Shown here in pieces: positions 46,725 to 56,175 of a stretch of 64,000 bases of DNA (within the stretch, counting starts at the first letter, position 1; each line of letters opens with the position of its first letter). Both the position numbers and the translations under genes were made by a program. The DNA lies in the NCBI RefSeq assembly GCF_000026145.1, contig NC_009445.1:62001-126000 (forward strand), read 5' to 3'. The DNA is from Bradyrhizobium sp. ORS 278. GTDB lineage: Bacteria > Pseudomonadota > Alphaproteobacteria > Rhizobiales > Xanthobacteraceae. The notes below the pieces were generated by a model. That model did not search any database, had not been told where the DNA came from, and saw nothing but the letters and a program-made list of their open reading frames with translations.

Positions 46725-47380
46725 TGAACGCTCAACTCTTCAGCGGCGCGCGCCGCGCGGATGAAATTCCGGATCATGTCGCAATCCTTCACACCCGGCG
46801 TCCGCTCGACGCCGGATGACACGTCGACGCCGCCTGCGCGCGTGATGCGCACGGCCTCCGCAACGTTGTCGGCACTCAAGCCCCCGGAGACCATGAACGG
46901 GCGATCCAGCTTGAGAGCTTCGAGGACATGCCAGTCGAAGGTGGCCCCCAATCCACCCGGACGGGTGGCATCCTTGGGCGCCCGTGCATCGAACAGAATG
47001 CGGTCGCAGACATCGGCATAGCCGGCCAGCGGCGCGAGATCCGCGGAGGTCGCGACGGCAACCGCCTTCATGACCGGCAGGCCGAAGCGTTGCTTGAGAT
47101 CGCGGATGCGTGCGATGCTCTCTCGGCCATGCAGTTGCAACAGGTCCGGACGCAAAGTCTCGACAATGTTCTCGAACGTCGCGTCATCGGCATCGACCGT
47201 CAGCGCCACCTTCAGCGCGCGTCCTTTCGCCTGCTGCCCGAGCTCCCGCGCGGCCGTGAGACCGACGTGCCGCGGCGACGGCGGAAAGAACACGAAGCCA
47301 ACCATCTCGGCACCGGCGTCAAGCGCGGCGTCGAGCGTTTCGGGCGTAGTCAGGCCGCAGATCTTGACGAGCAGAGACAT
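46721..47380 (-). CDS. trpF: Phosphoribosylanthranilate isomerase
   Basis: TIM-barrel isomerase of tryptophan synthesis, 219 residues. Catalytic Cys in [16 protein letters not shown] and catalytic Asp in [10 protein letters not shown], with phosphate-binding [17 protein letters not shown] and [16 protein letters not shown]. First gene of the trpFBA group here, with the LapA-like gene upstream on the same strand. Confidence 0.96.
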   Translation of the reverse strand: MSLLVKICGLTTPETLDAALDAGAEMVGFVFFPPSPRHVGLTAARELGQQAKGRALKVALTVDADDATFENIVETLRPDLLQLHGRESIARIRDLKQRFGLPVMKAVAVATSADLAPLAGYADVCDRILFDARAPKDATRPGGLGATFDWHVLEALKLDRPFMVSGGLSADNVAEAVRITRAGGVDVSSGVERTPGVKDCDMIRNFIRAARAAEELSVQ

Positions 47381-47458
47381 CAGTGGAGAACGCGTTCTGG
47401 GGCGAATAGGATTAACTGGACCAACGGATTCCGAGCGCCGTTCGATCCTGCGCGCCTT

Positions 47459-47851
47459 CTACAACGCGGCGCCCTGCTTGTCTCGCCCATAAGGGGCGAA
47501 AAGCCGGGCCGGTCCAGCCGGAACCAGCGATTGCGTCGACCCCTGGCCGGCACGCGCTGCAGCGGCGAGTTGCGCGACCTGCGCGCGCGCCGCTTCGGCA
47601 TCGGCCTGATGGCGGCGGGCGGCGCGGCGCCAGTGGCGCTGGCCGATCCAGGTGGCACAGCCACCCGCGATCACGCCGATGATCGCAACCGCAATGAGCA
47701 ACGCGAAGAGCGGCACCGAGACCGAGAGCGCCGGGTCCGCGGCATTGAACGGATCGAACGACACGGTAACGAAATGCCGGTTGGCGACGCCGAAGATGAC
47801 CAGCAGGACCAGCAGCGGAAGGACGAATACAACGGTGAGGAATTTGCGCAT
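47459..47851 (-). CDS. LapA-domain membrane protein
   Basis: 130 residues with two membrane helices (about 5-23, LTVVFVLPLLVLLVIFGVAN, and 46-67, VPLFALLIAVAIIGVIAGGC) and a coiled-coil-prone cytosolic tail rich in Ala, Arg and Gln (RHQADAEAARAQVAQLAAAA). The N-terminus and FVTVSFDPF between the helices match LapA/YciS. In enterobacteria LapA and LapB act in lipopolysaccharide assembly, but no lapB is next to it here. It lies between ihfB and trpF. Confidence 0.85.
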   Translation of the reverse strand: MRKFLTVVFVLPLLVLLVIFGVANRHFVTVSFDPFNAADPALSVSVPLFALLIAVAIIGVIAGGCATWIGQRHWRRAARRHQADAEAARAQVAQLAAAARAGQGSTQSLVPAGPARLFAPYGRDKQGAAL

Positions 47852-47929
47852 GCGCTCGCTCGTAGCAGTCTGGCCGAATTCGCCTCGAAATCAGGCGCAG
47901 ACGATTAGCACGGCGGACAGCGCGCTGCC

Positions 47930-48247
47930 TCAATCGTCCGCGTCGTCGGCAGCTGCACCCTCGGGATTATCCCGGTTCAGCCGCTCTCGCATTTCCTTGC
48001 CGGTCTTGAAGAACGGCACGCTCTTCTGATCCACCGGGACATGAGCGCCCGTCCGCGGATTGCGCCCGGCCCGAGCGGGCCGGTGCTTGACGGAAAAAGC
48101 GCCGAAGCCACGCAGCTCGACGCGATCACCCCGCGCGAGCGCGGCGACGATCTCATCGAGGATCGCGTTGACGATGTTCTCGACATCCCGCTGGTAGAGG
48201 TGCGGGTTGTGCTCGGCGATACGCTGAACAAGCTCGGATTTGATCAT
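47930..48247 (-). CDS. ihfB: Integration host factor subunit beta
   Basis: 105 residues, sequence-specific DNA-bending HU/IHF-fold protein that works as a heterodimer with Ihf[41 protein letters not shown] and the tip of the beta-arm PRTGAHVPV with the intercalating Pro. Acidic tail ...GAAADDADD. The standard sppA-ihfB-lapA order after rpsA in proteobacteria is seen here. Confidence 0.95.
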   Translation of the reverse strand: MIKSELVQRIAEHNPHLYQRDVENIVNAILDEIVAALARGDRVELRGFGAFSVKHRPARAGRNPRTGAHVPVDQKSVPFFKTGKEMRERLNRDNPEGAAADDADD

Positions 48248-48414
48248 CGAGAAAATGTACCCGGGGAGACAGTCCCATTTCCGTGAAAATATGCAGGACT
48301 GTCAAGACGCTAAATCATTCATCGGGCCCAGGAATCGGCTTGCGTGACCGCACAGGAGACCCGCACCGGCACACGCGGAGCGGGTAGATGGGGGCGAGGA
48401 TGGTCTGGGCGGGT

Positions 48415-49395
48415 TCAATTCCCTGCCGCTGGCGTCCAGAGGGCCAGCATGCCGTCCAGGCCCACCCGATCGACCGCCTGGACCACACCGGTACGCTCGA
48501 TCTGACGCGCGATCCCGGAGAGGCCGACGGCGTCCAGTGCGATCGACGTCGCCGTACGGAGGAAGGTCAGGTCGCCAAAACGCGGCACGAGCTTGTAGTC
48601 GCGCACCGGAAGGTCCTTCTTGACGTTCTTGTTGGCGACGAGCCATGCCACCGCGGTCTTCTCGTCGCCGAGCTCGTCGATCAGCTTCAGCTCGACCGCC
48701 TGCCGGCCGGTGAAGACGCGTCCATCGGCAACCTTCTCCAGCAGCGCGTCGTCCATATTGCGGCGGGTCTTCACCAGCCCCCGGAACCAGGCGTAGGAAT
48801 CCTTCACGAGATCATCCAACGCAGCGCGAGCCTCGGGACTGGTCGGCTCATAACCGTTCGGCGCGGCCTTCAGCGGCGAGGACTTCACCTCCTCGATCTT
48901 GACGCCGACGGTCTTCAGCAGCTCGCTGACATTGGGATATTGGAACAGCACGCCGATCGATCCCACCAGCGAGCTCTGCTGCGCGACGATGTGGTCGGAC
49001 GCGATCGCGCCGATATAGCCGCCGGAGGCGGCGAGGCCTTCGACCACGACGACGAGCGGCTTCTTCGCCTTCAACCGCACCAGCGAGTCATACAGCTGCT
49101 CGGAGCCGGCGGTGGTGCCGCCCGGCGAGTTGATATGGACGATAACCGCCTCGGCCGAGGAGTTCTCCAGCCGCTCCAGCGCCTCGACGCGCTCCTGATC
49201 GCTACGGATCAGGCCCTCGATATTGACGCGGGCAATCGAGCCTGACGTCGACAGCGCCGTGCGGCCGCGCGGCGACATTGCAAGGCCGATCGCTGACAAG
49301 GCGCCGATCGCGATCACCACCGCAACGACGCGCCAGAACGTCAGCTTGCGGCGCAGCCTGCGGCGATCGACGATCACATCGGAATCAAGCGACAT
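48415..49395 (-). CDS. sppA: Signal peptide peptidase SppA
   Basis: S49 protease that degrades cleaved signal peptides, 326 residues (short form). One N-terminal membrane anchor (VVAVVIAIGALSAIGLAM, about 23-40), then periplasmic domain with VHINSPGGTTAGSEQL, EGLAASGGYIGA holding the Ser nucleophile (Ser124 by count), SLVGSIGVLFQYPNV, and the general-base lysine in the VKSSPLKAA stretch. Order rpsA-sppA-ihfB is conserved. Confidence 0.92.
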   Translation of the reverse strand: MSLDSDVIVDRRRLRRKLTFWRVVAVVIAIGALSAIGLAMSPRGRTALSTSGSIARVNIEGLIRSDQERVEALERLENSSAEAVIVHINSPGGTTAGSEQLYDSLVRLKAKKPLVVVVEGLAASGGYIGAIASDHIVAQQSSLVGSIGVLFQYPNVSELLKTVGVKIEEVKSSPLKAAPNGYEPTSPEARAALDDLVKDSYAWFRGLVKTRRNMDDALLEKVADGRVFTGRQAVELKLIDELGDEKTAVAWLVANKNVKKDLPVRDYKLVPRFGDLTFLRTATSIALDAVGLSGIARQIERTGVVQAVDRVGLDGMLALWTPAAGN

Positions 49396-49818
49396 GGACA
49401 GCTCCTGGAGGTCTCGGCGCGTTTTGCATCCGCAGCCTGAATATCTCGTTATCCGATTACATCAATCGTGGCGCAATTTGAAGAAAGGAAGGCTCCGCCA
49501 CGAGGGCGCCCTAGCCCTGAGCAGTGCGCTTGCATGTGGCTCGATACTCCTCAGGGGCCTCATGGTTCGAGACGCGCCGAAGCCGGCGCTCCTCACCATG
49601 AGGGTTGAGAATCCCGCCGCGAAAACAGGCCTCGTCCTGAGGAGACCGCCGAAGGCGGGCGTCTCGAAGGACGGTGGTGGGCACGCTGGCCGCCGCGAGC
49701 TTTGCTCATATGCGACCGCTCTGCAGCAGGGAGGGAGCTGGAAGGCGCCAGAGCCGCGATTGCACAAAAAAGCCCCGGCGTGAGCCGGGGCTTTGATCTC
49801 GTCGCACGGACCGAAGGC
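49396..49818 (-). other. rpsA-sppA spacer: terminator and two inverted dispersed repeats
   Basis: 423 bp without a gene. Two copies of a dispersed palindrome lie head-to-head: 49558-49603 (CCTCATGGT / ACCATGAGG ends) and 49630-49674 (CCTCGTCC / GGACG, with GGAGACCGCC and GGCGGGCGTCTC arms). Read in reverse, the first matches the second in GAGGAGCGCC / CGTCTCGAA blocks. The rpsA terminator is at 49765-49797. Confidence 0.75.
49765..49797 (-). terminator. Intrinsic terminator of rpsA
   Basis: On the minus strand, AAAGCCCCGGC / GCCGGGGCTTT, an 11-bp perfect stem with a GTGA/TCAC-type 4-nt loop, followed by a T-run (TTTTTTG). It lies 22 bp after the rpsA stop. Confidence 0.9.
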
Positions 49819-51528
49819 TTACTTCGAGTCGCGGTTCTTGAGGGCGGTCCCGAGAATGTCGCCCAGCGTGGCGCCCGAGTCGGACGAGCCGTACTGCGCG
49901 ATGGCTTCCTTCTCTTCCGCGACTTCCAGCGCCTTGATCGACACCTGGACCTTACGGGCCTTCTTGTCGAACTGGATCACGCGGGCATCGACCTTCTCAC
50001 CGACGGCGAACCGCTCGGTGCGTTGATCGTTGCGATCGCGCGCCAGCTCGGAGCGCTTGATGAAGGTGGTGAAGTCGGTGCCGGTGATCTTGACGTCGAT
50101 GCCGCCGTCCTTGACGTCCAGCACTTCGCAGGTGACGACCGCACCCTTCTTGACATCGCCCGGCTCGGCGAAGGGATCGCCTTCGAGCTGCTTGATCCCA
50201 AGCGAGATGCGCTCCTTCTCCACGTCGACGTCGAGCACCACGGCCTTGACCATGTCGCCCTTCTTGTAGTTGTCGATGACCTGCTCGCCCGGCAGCTTCC
50301 AGTCGAGGTCCGACAGATGGACCATGCCGTCGACGTCGCCTTCGAGACCCAGGAACAGGCCGAACTCGGTCTTGTTCTTGACCTCGCCCTCGACCACCGA
50401 ACCCGTCGGATGCTTCTCGACGAAGACCTCCCACGGATTGCGCATGGTCTGCTTGAGACCGAGCGAGATGCGGCGCTTGACGCTGTCGACCTCGAGCACC
50501 TGCACTTCGACTTCCTGCGAGGTCGACACGATCTTGCCGGGGTGCATGTTCTTCTTGGTCCACGACATCTCGGAGACGTGGATCAGGCCTTCGATGCCCG
50601 GCTCGAGCTCGACGAACGCGCCGTAGTCGGTGATGTTGGTGACGCGGCCGTGGAAGCGGGCCTGCAGCGGGTACTTGGCCTCGATGCCCTGCCACGGATC
50701 GTCCAGCAGCTGCTTCATGCCGAGCGAGATGCGGTGCGTCTCGTGGTTGATCTTGATGATCTTGACCTTGACCGTCTGACCGATGGAGAGCACCTCGGTC
50801 GGATGGTTGACGCGGCGCCACGCGATGTCGGTGACGTGCAAGAGGCCGTCGATGCCGCCGAGGTCGACGAACGCACCGTAATCGGTGATGTTCTTGACGA
50901 CGCCGTCGATGACCTGACCCTCTTCGAGGTTCTGCACCAGCTCCTGGCGCTGCTCGGCGCGGGTCTCTTCCAGCACGGTGCGGCGCGACACGACGATGTT
51001 GCCGCGGCGACGGTCCATCTTGAGGATCTGGAACGGCTGCGAGTTGTTCATCAGCGGCGCGACGTCGCGGATCGGACGGATGTCGACCTGCGAGCGCGGC
51101 AGGAAGGCGACTGCGCCGTCCAGGTCGACGGTGAAGCCGCCCTTGACCTGGTTGAAGATGACGCCGTTGACCTTTTCGTTGTTCTGGAACGCCTTCTCGA
51201 GCTTGCCCCAGCTCTCCTCGCGGCGCGCCTTGTCGCGCGACAGCACCGCTTCGCCGAGCGCGTTCTCGATGCGGTCGAGGAACACTTCGACCTCGTCACC
51301 GACCTTCAGCTCGCTGTCGCGGCCGGGACCGGAAAATTCACGCAGCGCCACGCGGCCTTCGGTCTTCAGGCCGACGTCGATGACGGCCATGTCCTTCTCG
51401 ATCGCGACGACCTTGCCCTTGACGACGGAGCTTTCCTGAAGATTGCCCTTCGTGAAGGACTCGTCCAGCATCGCGGCAAAATCATCGCGGCTGGGGTTGT
51501 AGGAATTAGCAGAGATACTCGAAGCCAT
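49819..51528 (-). CDS. rpsA: 30S ribosomal protein S1
   Basis: 569 residues from the ATG at 51528, preceded by GGAGA. Six S1/OB-fold repeats in tandem, each with a G-x-V..G..V-type opening (for example KGKVVAIEKDMAVIDVG, DGVVKNITDYGAFVDLGGID, HGRVTNITDYGAFVELEPGI, EGEVKNKTEFGLFLGLEGDV). Binds mRNA at the ribosome to promote initiation. Long upstream in-frame reading is not S1-like. Followed by a strong terminator. Confidence 0.98.
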   Translation of the reverse strand: MASSISANSYNPSRDDFAAMLDESFTKGNLQESSVVKGKVVAIEKDMAVIDVGLKTEGRVALREFSGPGRDSELKVGDEVEVFLDRIENALGEAVLSRDKARREESWGKLEKAFQNNEKVNGVIFNQVKGGFTVDLDGAVAFLPRSQVDIRPIRDVAPLMNNSQPFQILKMDRRRGNIVVSRRTVLEETRAEQRQELVQNLEEGQVIDGVVKNITDYGAFVDLGGIDGLLHVTDIAWRRVNHPTEVLSIGQTVKVKIIKINHETHRISLGMKQLLDDPWQGIEAKYPLQARFHGRVTNITDYGAFVELEPGIEGLIHVSEMSWTKKNMHPGKIVSTSQEVEVQVLEVDSVKRRISLGLKQTMRNPWEVFVEKHPTGSVVEGEVKNKTEFGLFLGLEGDVDGMVHLSDLDWKLPGEQVIDNYKKGDMVKAVVLDVDVEKERISLGIKQLEGDPFAEPGDVKKGAVVTCEVLDVKDGGIDVKITGTDFTTFIKRSELARDRNDQRTERFAVGEKVDARVIQFDKKARKVQVSIKALEVAEEKEAIAQYGSSDSGATLGDILGTALKNRDSK

Positions 51529-51797
51529 TGGTTCTCCAGATGCGGACATTTTCGCCAGCGAGGGGTTGATCGGCGCATCGGATGAACAGTGCCTGGAGGT
51601 CCACAAATCCCCAGACGTCCGCGTTGTCAGCGCAAAAAGCGCGAACGACGCGGGCCGGCAATGCCTGCACATGCGACACGTATGACGTGCGTAACGTATG
51701 AAGCTGCGTCCGGCTGATCGGACCCGATTGAACTGCAATCGAGCTATCGACGGTCAAGGGCGGGAGCGGGCGGTTCCTCCAATGACATCAGCGGAAA

Positions 51798-52436
51798 TCA
51801 AACCCGCTGACGGCCCGCTCGAACGGCCTCGACGATGTCGATGGCGGCCCGGACGCCGCTTTCTATATCCAAATGGGAGTTATCAAGCAAGTAAGCATCC
51901 GCCGCTTGTTTTAAAGGAGCAACCGCCCGGTTCTGGTCGCGCTCGTCGCGCGCCAGGATGTCGGCCAGAATGGCCGCTTCGTCGGCCGGCTCGCCCCGGG
52001 AGCGTGCCTCCAAGGTTCGGCGATGCGCCCGTATCTTCGGGTCCGCTACCACGTAGATCTTCACCTCTGCGTCCGGGCAGATCACGGTTCCGATGTCGCG
52101 GCCGTCGAGCACGGCGCCCGGCGGCTGGCTGGCGAACTGCCGCTGGAATGCCAGCAGCGCCTCGCGCACTTTGGGCAAGGCCGAGACCACGGAGGCGGCC
52201 GAGCCGACCTCGTGGGACCTGAACGCGGGGTTGTCGAAGGTCGAGGGATCCAGCGTCATGGCGACCTCGGCCGCCCGCGCTTCATCCTTGAGATCGAGAC
52301 CAGCCGTCAGCAGCGCATGCGCCACCGCCCGGTAGATCACACCCGTATCCAGGTGCCTGAGGCCATAATGCGCCGCGAGGCGCTTGGCCATGGTGCCCTT
52401 GCCCGAGGCAGCCGGGCCGTCGATGGCGATGATCAT
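51798..52436 (-). CDS. cmk: Cytidylate kinase
   Basis: CMP/dCMP kinase, 212 residues. P-loop [34 protein letters not shown] (CMP-binding), [19 protein letters not shown] and [16 protein letters not shown]. Start overlaps the aroA stop (ATGA); 269 bp separate it from rpsA. The aroA-cmk-rpsA order is conserved across proteobacteria. Confidence 0.97.
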   Translation of the reverse strand: MIIAIDGPAASGKGTMAKRLAAHYGLRHLDTGVIYRAVAHALLTAGLDLKDEARAAEVAMTLDPSTFDNPAFRSHEVGSAASVVSALPKVREALLAFQRQFASQPPGAVLDGRDIGTVICPDAEVKIYVVADPKIRAHRRTLEARSRGEPADEAAILADILARDERDQNRAVAPLKQAADAYLLDNSHLDIESGVRAAIDIVEAVRAGRQRV

Positions 52437-53770
52437 GCGAAATCCGCTCCCGCCTTGCGCATCAGCGGGATGAAATCCGGGAAGCTGGTGGCGATGAAGG
52501 CGGTGTCATCGACAGTCACCGGTTTGTCGGAGGCCAAACCCATCACCAGCGCGGACATCGCGATGCGGTGGTCCATGTGGGTGGCGACGAGGCCGCCACC
52601 CGGGACGTGGCCGCGGCCCTCGACGATGAGGTCATCGCCGGTGATCTCGACCTTGACGCCATTGACGCGCAGCATCGCTGCAGTGGCTTCCAGGCGGTCG
52701 GATTCCTTGACGCGCAGCTCGTGCAGGCCACGCATGATCGTGGTGCCCTCGGCATAGGCGGCGGCGACGGCGAGGACGAGATATTCGTCGATCATCGACG
52801 GCGCCCGCTCCGGCGGCACCTCGACGCCCTTCAGCTTCGAGGCGCGGACCCGCAGGCGGGCCATCGGCTCGCCGGCATCGCCACGGACGTCGTCCTCCTC
52901 GATCGAGGCGCCCATCTCGCGCAGGGTCGTGAACAGGCCGGTTCGCAACGGGTTGGTCATGACGTCGGACAAGACCAGGTCGGAACCATCGACGATCAGG
53001 GCGGCAACCAGCGGGAAGGCGGCCGAGGACGGGTCGGCCGGCACGATCACCGGCGCGCCGCGAAGCTCGGGCTGGCCCGTTAGCGCAATGCGTCGGCCGT
53101 GGCTGCCTTCCGGCGTGGTGACGATCTCGGCGCCGAAATGCTTGAGCATCAGCTCGGTGTGGTCGCGACTCGCCTCCTGCTCGATCACGGTCGTGACGCC
53201 GGGCGCCGCGAGGCCGGCCAGCAGGACCGCCGACTTGATCTGCGCCGAGGCGACCGGCGTGCGATACTCGATCGGCACCGGGTTGCTGGCGCCCTGCAGG
53301 GTTAACGGAAGCTTTCCGCCCTCGGCGCTGGCCGTGACCTTGGCGCCCATCAATGCCAAGGGATCGAGGATGCGGCGCATCGGCCGGCTGCGCAGCGAGG
53401 CATCGCCGTCGAACACCGCCGAGATCGGGCAGCCGGCGACGGCGCCCATCACCAGCCGGCAGCCGGTGCCGGAGTTGCCGAAATCGAGAGTCGCGGCGGG
53501 CTGGGCAAAGCCGCCGACGCCGACGCCGTTCACGGTCCAGGCGAATTCGCCGGTGCGTTCGACCTTGGCCCCGAGCGTGCGCATCGACTTGGCGGTGTTG
53601 AGGACGTCCTCGCCCTCCAGCAGACCGGAAATCCGCGTCCCGCCCACCGACAGCGCGCCCAGGATCAGCGCCCGGTGCGAGATCGACTTGTCGCCGGGCA
53701 CGCGAATCGTGCCCGAAAGCGGCCCGGAGGCGCGGGATTCGAGCGGAGTGGGGGCAGCTGACGTGCTCAC
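52433..53770 (-). CDS. aroA: 3-phosphoshikimate 1-carboxyvinyltransferase (EPSP synthase)
   Basis: Sixth step of the shikimate pathway, 445 residues, class II-like sequence. [69 protein letters not shown] and [13 protein letters not shown]. The phosphoenolpyruvate-site stretch is [11 protein letters not shown] with Gly101; class II enzymes known to be glyphosate-tolerant, such as that of Agrobacterium CP4, have Ala there. No tolerance claim follows from one residue. Divergent from the FYDLN-acid gene. Confidence 0.97.
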   Translation of the reverse strand: MSTSAAPTPLESRASGPLSGTIRVPGDKSISHRALILGALSVGGTRISGLLEGEDVLNTAKSMRTLGAKVERTGEFAWTVNGVGVGGFAQPAATLDFGNSGTGCRLVMGAVAGCPISAVFDGDASLRSRPMRRILDPLALMGAKVTASAEGGKLPLTLQGASNPVPIEYRTPVASAQIKSAVLLAGLAAPGVTTVIEQEASRDHTELMLKHFGAEIVTTPEGSHGRRIALTGQPELRGAPVIVPADPSSAAFPLVAALIVDGSDLVLSDVMTNPLRTGLFTTLREMGASIEEDDVRGDAGEPMARLRVRASKLKGVEVPPERAPSMIDEYLVLAVAAAYAEGTTIMRGLHELRVKESDRLEATAAMLRVNGVKVEITGDDLIVEGRGHVPGGGLVATHMDHRIAMSALVMGLASDKPVTVDDTAFIATSFPDFIPLMRKAGADFA

Positions 53771-53919
53771 GGTGGGATCCTCGGGTTTTCGGGCCGGCAG
53801 GTATCACAGCGCCCGGCGGCCGTCACGGCCGTGATATCCGGTTGAAAGCGCTATTGACAGCGGCGCGGCAACTAGCCAAGTGAGACACCGCTTTTCAGAC
53901 ATTGCCAGGACGCCTGCAC

Positions 53920-54324
53920 GTGGCCAAATCCGAGCTCGGAACCAAACGCATTTGCCCGACCACGGGCAAAAAGTTCTACGACCTCAACAAGAACCCGGTG
54001 ATTTCGCCCTACACCGGCGAGGTCGTGCCGATCGCACCGGTGGCGCCCACCCGCGCGATGCGCGGCGAGGCGGCGCGCGCCGCCGCGCAGGAGACCGTGA
54101 ACGAGCCGGCCGAGGCCGAGGAGTTGGTGTCGCTCGAGGAGGCCGATGCCGAGGAGAACTCCGGCAAGGTCAAGGCCGTCGTTCCGGAGTCCGAGGACGA
54201 CATCGAGATCGACGAGACGCTCGACGACGACGAGGATGATGACTCGACCTTCATCGCCGACGAGGAAGAAGGCGACGAGGATGTCACGGACATCATCGGC
54301 GATGTAGGCGGCGACGAAGAATAA
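53920..54324 (+). CDS. FYDLN-acid family protein (TIGR02300)
   Basis: 134 residues from a GTG at 53920, with AGGA 9 bases before. Basic N-terminus KSELGTKRICPTTGKKFYDL, the FYDLNKNP motif that names the family, PYTGEVVP, then a very acidic tail (about 65-134, long Glu/Asp runs such as DDDEDDD). Alphaproteobacterial, function unknown; the single Cys in ICPTTG does not make a full zinc site. It lies between aroA and tRNA-Ala. Confidence 0.9.
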   Translation: MAKSELGTKRICPTTGKKFYDLNKNPVISPYTGEVVPIAPVAPTRAMRGEAARAAAQETVNEPAEAEELVSLEEADAEENSGKVKAVVPESEDDIEIDETLDDDEDDDSTFIADEEEGDEDVTDIIGDVGGDEE

Positions 54325-54405
54325 TCGTCGAAGCCACTTGAGATCAGCCGCGAACTGTGGTTCACGGTGCTCCCCGGCGGTCGCCCAGACCGCCGGTTCG
54401 GTTCA

Positions 54406-54478
<73 letters not shown>

Positions 54479-54481
<3 letters not shown>

Positions 54482-54542
54482 CGCTTCGCCCTCCGGACTA
54501 CGCGTGGCGCAGCCACGACGGAGCCCGAACGGCGAAGCGTGG
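54479..54542. repeat. Nested palindrome abutting the 3' end of tRNA-Ala
   Basis: CCACGCTTCGCC (54479-54490) pairs with GGCGAAGCGTGG (54531-54542). Inside, CTCCG pairs with CGGAG, and CGTGGC (54503-54508) with GCCACG (54512-54517). The left arm begins on the tRNA CCA itself. Further GGCGAAG copies follow (about 54549 and 54561), before a GIY-YIG gene. Confidence 0.8.
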
Positions 54543-54706
54543 TGTCCGGCGAAGCCCCTCGGCGAAGTCTGACTGCTCAGGAAAGAAATCTTCCTTGCTA
54601 AGGCCAGCGCGTCGAAGCGCTTCGTGCGACGGCGGTCGCAATCAGGCTGACAAGTTCCTCTTCCAACCACAGAATGCACGCCGTCCTTCAGCGGCGAACC
54701 TTTCGT

Positions 54707-54958
54707 ATGTGGTACGTCTACATCATCCGCAGTGTTGCCTATCCTGAGCAGGAATACATCGGCGCGACCGCAGACATCCGGCAGCGCCTCAAGGACCACA
54801 ATGCCGGGCGCTCGGCCCACACGTCGAAGTTCACGCCTTGGACGCTCGTCTGGTACTGCGCCTTTCCTGACAAGCACCGCGCGATGGCGTTCGAAGCCTA
54901 TCTGAAATCGCATTCAGGGCGGGCGTTCTCCAAAAAGCGCCTGCTCGGTCCGGCTTGA
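54707..54958 (+). CDS. GIY-YIG nuclease-domain protein
   Basis: 83 residues from the ATG at 54707 ([20 protein letters not shown]); an ATG at 54674 would add 11 residues. GIY-YIG motifs are WYVYIIRS (YVY) and [15 protein letters not shown] (YIG with the catalytic-type Arg), then [10 protein letters not shown]-terminal helix ends [15 protein letters not shown]. Single-domain, so similar to UPF0213/SLX1-type endonucleases whose cellular role is mostly unknown. Downstream of tRNA-Ala and a nested palindrome. Confidence 0.88.
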   Translation: MWYVYIIRSVAYPEQEYIGATADIRQRLKDHNAGRSAHTSKFTPWTLVWYCAFPDKHRAMAFEAYLKSHSGRAFSKKRLLGPA

Positions 54959-54965
54959 GCCCTCA

Positions 54966-55421
54966 CTACACCGCCGCGTCCAGCCGCTCCCGCAGCTTGA
55001 CCAGCTTGCCGTGCAGATCCGCCAGCTCGGCGATCGAGCAGCCCGTCGCATCCAAAATCGCCGGCGGCACGATGGCCCGCGCCTTCTCCCGCAATGCCGC
55101 CCCCTGCCCCGTCAGCGCGACCAGCACTTGGCGCTCGTCCTCGGCCGAGCGCGTGCGCTTCACCAGATGCGCCGCCTCCATCCGCTTCAACAGCGGCGTC
55201 AGCGTGCCCGAATCGAGGAACAGCCGCTCGCCGATCTCCTTGACCGATAGCCCGTCCCGCTCCCAGAGCACCAGCATGACCAGATATTGCGGATAGGTCA
55301 GGCCGAGGCAGTCCAGCAGCGGCTTGTACACGCGGTTGAAGGCATGGGCGGTGGAGTAGACCGCAAAGCAGAGCTGGTTGCCGAGCTGAAGCGGCAGATC
55401 TGCCGCCGACTTCTTTCTCAT
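54966..55421 (-). CDS. ohrR: Organic hydroperoxide regulator (MarR family)
   Basis: 151 residues from the ATG at 55421 ([20 protein letters not shown]); an in-frame GTG at 55436 is an alternative start. MarR winged helix, with the peroxide-sensing Cys18 ([18 protein letters not shown]), Cys38 and Cys128 ([10 protein letters not shown]), as in 2-Cys OhrR. Recognition part [20 protein letters not shown] with wing [15 protein letters not shown]. Divergent from ohr with a cluster of inverted repeats between. Confidence 0.95.
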   Translation of the reverse strand: MRKKSAADLPLQLGNQLCFAVYSTAHAFNRVYKPLLDCLGLTYPQYLVMLVLWERDGLSVKEIGERLFLDSGTLTPLLKRMEAAHLVKRTRSAEDERQVLVALTGQGAALREKARAIVPPAILDATGCSIAELADLHGKLVKLRERLDAAV

Positions 55422-55516
55422 CAATGTCACCACATATGATCCTGATCGGCATCTTGGGGTCGCGCGAGCCACATCGACAACGGCACCGCCGCCCCGATCA
55501 CAAATATTCTACCGAA

Positions 55517-55550
55517 CAATTATATTGTGCGCAATGTAATTGCGTGCAAT
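55517..55550. promoter_or_regulatory. Cluster of overlapping inverted repeats between ohrR and ohr (candidate OhrR operator)
   Basis: Serial half-sites: CAAT-3-ATTG (55517-55527), ATTG-4-CAAT (55524-55535), GCAAT-3-ATTGC (55531-55543), ATTGC-2-GCAAT (55539-55550). Central to the 172-bp divergent spacer, 44 bp before the ohr start. OhrR proteins bind similar ATTG/CAAT palindromes, so repression of both genes is plausible (inference). Confidence 0.7.
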
Positions 55551-55593
55551 ATGGCCGTGTTGAATTGCTCCATCCAACCCCCGGAGACACCCC

Positions 55594-56019
55594 ATGTCCG
55601 TGAACGTGCTCTACAAGACCAGCGCCAAGGCCACCGGTGGCCGTGACGGCGAGGCGGCGACCCTCGACGGCTCGCTGAGCGTGAAGCTCTCCACCCCGAA
55701 GGAACTCGGCGGCGGCGGTGGCGCCGGCAACAATCCGGAGCAGCTGTTCGCGGCCGGCTATGCCGCCTGCTTCATCGGCGCAATGAAGTTCGTCGCCTCG
55801 CAGGGCGGCCCGAAGGTTCCGGCCGATGCCTCGGTGACCTCGACGGTCGGCATCGGTCCGCGCTCCGAAGGCGGATTCGGCATCACCGCCGAGCTCGCGG
55901 TCTCGCTGCCCGGTCTTGCCAAGGCTGATGCCGAGGCGCTGGTCGCCAAGGCGCACGAGGTGTGCCCCTACTCCAACGCCACCCGCGGCAATGTCGACGT
56001 CAAGCTGACCGTCGTCTGA
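55594..56019 (+). CDS. ohr: Organic hydroperoxide resistance protein Ohr
   Basis: 141 residues, thiol peroxidase reducing organic (lipid) hydroperoxides. Two conserved redox cysteines: Cys59 ([20 protein letters not shown]) and Cys124 ([15 protein letters not shown]). OsmC/Ohr fold. Divergent from ohrR across an operator cluster; GGAGAC is 6 bases before the ATG. A GC hairpin (56034-56068) follows. Confidence 0.96.
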   Translation: MSVNVLYKTSAKATGGRDGEAATLDGSLSVKLSTPKELGGGGGAGNNPEQLFAAGYAACFIGAMKFVASQGGPKVPADASVTSTVGIGPRSEGGFGITAELAVSLPGLAKADAEALVAKAHEVCPYSNATRGNVDVKLTVV

Positions 56020-56033
56020 GGTTGAATTCCGTC

Positions 56034-56068
56034 CTGCGGCAGGGCTGCCCCGGCGCGCTCTGCCGCAG
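56034..56068 (+). terminator. Possible terminator hairpin after ohr
   Basis: CTGCGGCAG (56034-56042) / CTGCCGCAG (56060-56068), a perfect 9-bp stem with a 17-nt GC-rich loop. No T-run follows directly, so confidence as a terminator is low. Confidence 0.35.
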
Positions 56069-56175
56069 CGCAGTTCTCGCCTTTTCGCGCGGCTGCCTCC
56101 GCGGCGGCGCGTTTGCGCAAGCGCTGCGGCAATGCTTAATGACCGCGAGTTGACACCAACCTCGCGATCATCCCG

